Assembly (NCBI RefSeq): GCF_001605725.1
Contig: NZ_CP011530.1
Coordinates: 744,001-808,000 of the forward strand
Reading direction: 5' to 3'
DNA from: Mycobacteroides immunogenum
Lineage (GTDB): Bacteria > Actinomycetota > Actinomycetes > Mycobacteriales > Mycobacteriaceae
Length of the DNA stretch: 64,000 nucleotides
Under the pieces are notes generated by a model. That model worked only from the letters and a program-made list of their open reading frames with translations. It was not told where the DNA came from and searched no databases. Positions 62,068 through 64,000 of this stretch are shown here, piece after piece. Both the position numbers and the translations under genes were made by a program. How positions within the stretch are numbered: the first letter of the stretch is position 1; each line of letters starts with the position of its first letter.

Positions 62068-63015
62068 CTATTGCACCGAAATCGCTTTGCGGATTATCGA
62101 GATAACCCTTTGCGGGTGCTCGGTGAGGTCGACCCAGGTGAACCGGAGCACCTGCCACCCGCTGAGGGCGATGGCGTTCTGGCGTATTCGATCACGCTGA
62201 AACGCGGCCTGAGCGCTGTGGAATGCCCACCCGTCGACCTCGATCGCCACGCGCTGAACTGGGAACGCAACATCAACCACGTAACCCGCCACCGGGTGAT
62301 TGGCGATCCACCCCTCGATACGAGACGCCTGAAGTAGACGTATAAGAAGACGCTCGGCCTCGGATCGGGCACCGCTGCCCGCCGATTGAAGCAGCCTGCG
62401 GGCCGCGGGTGCGCCATACCTTCCCTTGTTGCGCAGATGGGCGCTCCACAGCGCCGGCAATTCGAGGTGACGCTGGAGTGCGCGGTCCATGATTGCGCTG
62501 CCGCCGCCCCGGGTCGCCGCCGCTTCGAGGACTGTCAGCGGTAAGGCAGTCACGCGCAGTCGCCGTTCCTGGACGATGTCGATCGCGGCGAGGTCCCGAC
62601 GGCGGATGCGGATGCCCGGGGCCGCTCGCCCGTTTGCATGCCGGGGCACCGTGACGTCGACGACCTCGGGGGGATCGGTGGTGAGGCCGAGCCACCACGC
62701 TGCCGTCGGCCCACTCGCGACGCTTCGTGTTCCGCACGACCACACCGCCGCCCGCACCCGCGCGGCAGGCGTGAATGGACGATCGTCGGCGAAGTAGACG
62801 CCGGCGAAACAGGCACGCCACTGTCCACTGCGCACTTTGCGCTTGATCGCATCGACCGACACGCCGGCCCGGCAGGCCTGTTCGAGAGTGACGACGCCGT
62901 CCTGGTGGCGCAGCAGGTCGTTCAGCATGTCGGATACGACGACGGGGTGAGTGACGCTGGTTCCGGCCAACATGACTTGTGTGCAAAAGGGGGCGTCCAG
63001 CGCACCAAAATGCAC
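62068..63015 (-). CDS. AbiEi antitoxin-like/DUF559 endonuclease-like protein
   Basis: 315 residues. The N-terminal part (about 35-85) is a winged-helix like AbiEi antitoxins (DGVVTLEQACRAGVSVDAIKRK then GVYFADD). The C-terminal 90 residues are a DUF559/very-short-patch-repair-like nuclease fold: VVDVAFPVQRVAIEVDGWAFH with the E-x-D core, and WQVLRFTWVDLTEHP. No partner toxin gene is adjacent. Such solitary genes occur in many copies in mycobacteria. Start uncertain: ATG 63015 overlaps the right inverted repeat; in-frame ATG 62973 is an alternative. Absent at this position from M. tuberculosis, as far as I recall. Confidence 0.8.
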   Translation of the reverse strand: MHFGALDAPFCTQVMLAGTSVTHPVVVSDMLNDLLRHQDGVVTLEQACRAGVSVDAIKRKVRSGQWRACFAGVYFADDRPFTPAARVRAAVWSCGTRSVASGPTAAWWLGLTTDPPEVVDVTVPRHANGRAAPGIRIRRRDLAAIDIVQERRLRVTALPLTVLEAAATRGGGSAIMDRALQRHLELPALWSAHLRNKGRYGAPAARRLLQSAGSGARSEAERLLIRLLQASRIEGWIANHPVAGYVVDVAFPVQRVAIEVDGWAFHSAQAAFQRDRIRQNAIALSGWQVLRFTWVDLTEHPQRVISIIRKAISVQ

Positions 63016-63023
63016 CGAAATCG
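63007..63023. repeat. Right 17-base inverted repeat flanking AbiEi/DUF559 gene
   Basis: AAAATGCACCGAAATCG, the exact inverse of 62034-62050. It covers the first codons of the minus-strand gene and ends 20 bases before the purC start. Confidence 0.7.
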
Positions 63024-63043
63024 CGGGTGGTTAGGATGTCACG

Positions 63044-63937
63044 ATGCGTCCTTCGCTGTCCGATTACCAGCATGTGGCCAGCGGCAAGGTCCGTGAGCTG
63101 TACCGAGTCGACGATGAGCACCTGTTATTCGTCGCCACCGACCGGATTTCCGCGTTCGATTTCATCCTCGATACGCCGATACCCGATAAGGGCCGCATCC
63201 TCACCGCGATGAGCGTTTTCTTCTTCGGGCTGCTGACCGTGCCGAACCATCTGGCCGGGCCGCCCGACGATCCGCGCATCCCCGAGGAAGTGCTGGGCCG
63301 GGCGCTGTTGGTGCGGCGCCTCGACATGCTTCCGGTGGAATGTGTGGCCCGCGGATACCTCACCGGGTCCGGGCTGCTGGACTATCAGCGCACCGGCGCG
63401 GTGTGCGGCCATGTGTTGCCGCAGGGCCTTGAGGAAGCCAGCCGTCTGGATCCGCCGTTGTTCACCCCGGCGACCAAGGCCGATATCGGTGAGCACGATA
63501 TGAATGTCGACTTCGCCGCGGTGGTGGATCTGGTTGGCGGAGTGCGCGCCAACCAGCTGCGCGACGAGACCATCAAGGTCTATACCCGCGCCGCGGCCCA
63601 TGCCCTGCACAAGGGAATCATCTTGGCCGACACCAAGTTTGAATTCGGCGTCGATATTGAGGGCACCTTGGTGCTGGCCGACGAGGTGTTCACCCCGGAC
63701 TCCTCGCGCTACTGGGATGCTGCCAACTATCGGCCCGGCGTGGTGCAGGACAGCTTTGACAAGCAGTTCGTCCGCAACTGGCTCACCGGCCCCGAGTCGG
63801 GTTGGGATCGTGCGTCGGACACTCCGCCGCCACCCCTGCCGGATGAGGTGGCAGTGGCCACACGTGAACGTTATATCGAGGCATATGAGCGCATTTCGGG
63901 GCTGAGCTTCGCCGATTGGATCGGTCCGTCAGCGTGA
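63044..63937 (+). CDS. purC: Phosphoribosylaminoimidazole-succinocarboxamide synthase
   Basis: 297 residues, SAICAR synthase. [21 protein letters not shown] at about 14-34 (in segments typical of the family), [15 protein letters not shown] region, [13 protein letters not shown], and LADTKFEFG with catalytic residues; ends [14 protein letters not shown]. Immediately upstream of a peptidase gene with a GTGA overlap, as in M. tuberculosis Rv0780-Rv0782. Confidence 0.97.
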   Translation: MRPSLSDYQHVASGKVRELYRVDDEHLLFVATDRISAFDFILDTPIPDKGRILTAMSVFFFGLLTVPNHLAGPPDDPRIPEEVLGRALLVRRLDMLPVECVARGYLTGSGLLDYQRTGAVCGHVLPQGLEEASRLDPPLFTPATKADIGEHDMNVDFAAVVDLVGGVRANQLRDETIKVYTRAAAHALHKGIILADTKFEFGVDIEGTLVLADEVFTPDSSRYWDAANYRPGVVQDSFDKQFVRNWLTGPESGWDRASDTPPPPLPDEVAVATRERYIEAYERISGLSFADWIGPSA

Positions 63938-64000
63938 GCGGGCCGGTGAAGCCGCCCGTCGCCAACCGTATCGACACTCTGCGCGAGTATCACGGTGACA
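63934..64000 (+). CDS. ptrB: N-terminal fragment, prolyl oligopeptidase-family (PtrB-like)
   Basis: GTG 63934 overlaps the purC stop. The 22 visible residues start [15 protein letters not shown] and continue LREYHGD, the pattern of S9-family protease II N-termini (PPVAxR...xxxHGD). In M. tuberculosis this slot is ptrB (Rv0781-Rv0782). The frame runs out of the window, so the catalytic domain is not visible. Confidence 0.75.
   Translation, partial: MSGPVKPPVANRIDTLREYHGD

Overview
The window is chromosomal DNA of a high-GC actinobacterium, almost certainly a rapidly growing mycobacterium. The evidence is GroEL2 with a C-terminal GGM motif behind two CIRCE operators, PhoP/PhoR close to the M. 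tuberculosis pair, MspA-family porin-like genes, PE/PPE and EsxG/EsxH proteins, and gene order matching M. tuberculosis Rv0435c-Rv0440, Rv0757-Rv0759c and Rv0772-Rv0782. The Mycobacteroides abscessus/chelonae group is my best guess, but that is inference.

Layout. 1-6322: end of an unidentified gene, then a minus-strand Mrp/Mnh Na+/H+ antiporter operon (fused A/B, then C, D, E, F, G, all translationally coupled). 6403-12376: AAA ATPase, pssA, psd, moeA and a HAD phosphatase. 12423-15651: two MspA-family genes, each coupled to a small exported partner. 15801-22919: two paralogous short-chain dehydrogenases, cupin, SF2 helicase, TetR, lipoprotein and FAD monooxygenase. 23045-24898: CIRCE-controlled groEL2 with a strong terminator. 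26049-32705: seven-gene MoxR/DUF58/vWA/TPR operon of Bat type.

32832-45493 is the most interesting part. A five-gene operon orthologous to M. tuberculosis Rv0097-Rv0101 (isonitrile lipopeptide biosynthesis; here with a one-module C-A-T-R synthetase) runs directly into PE5-, EsxG- and EsxH-like genes of ESX-3 type and a small MxCxxC heavy-metal-binding protein. Beyond a convergent methyltransferase gene lie a PPE4-like gene and a flavoprotein gene. Near-identical ECF-type promoters (GGGAAC, 16-17 bases, CGACT) sit before the biosynthetic operon and before the PPE gene. I read this as one regulon that makes a metal-binding isonitrile lipopeptide and exports a dedicated ESX-3-like substrate set.

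45555-64000: tRNA-Thr, a frameshifted HNH gene, a protein of ten-residue repeats, phoP-phoR with a PhoP direct-repeat site, HIT protein, EamA transporter/LysR pair, hydrolase and amidohydrolase, regulators, purD, two tandem Tat-exported esterase-like proteins, aminotransferase, purB, a membrane protein, an AbiEi/DUF559 gene bracketed by 17-base inverted repeats, purC and the start of a peptidase gene. Several convergent junctions carry large hairpins, most of them without a U-tract.
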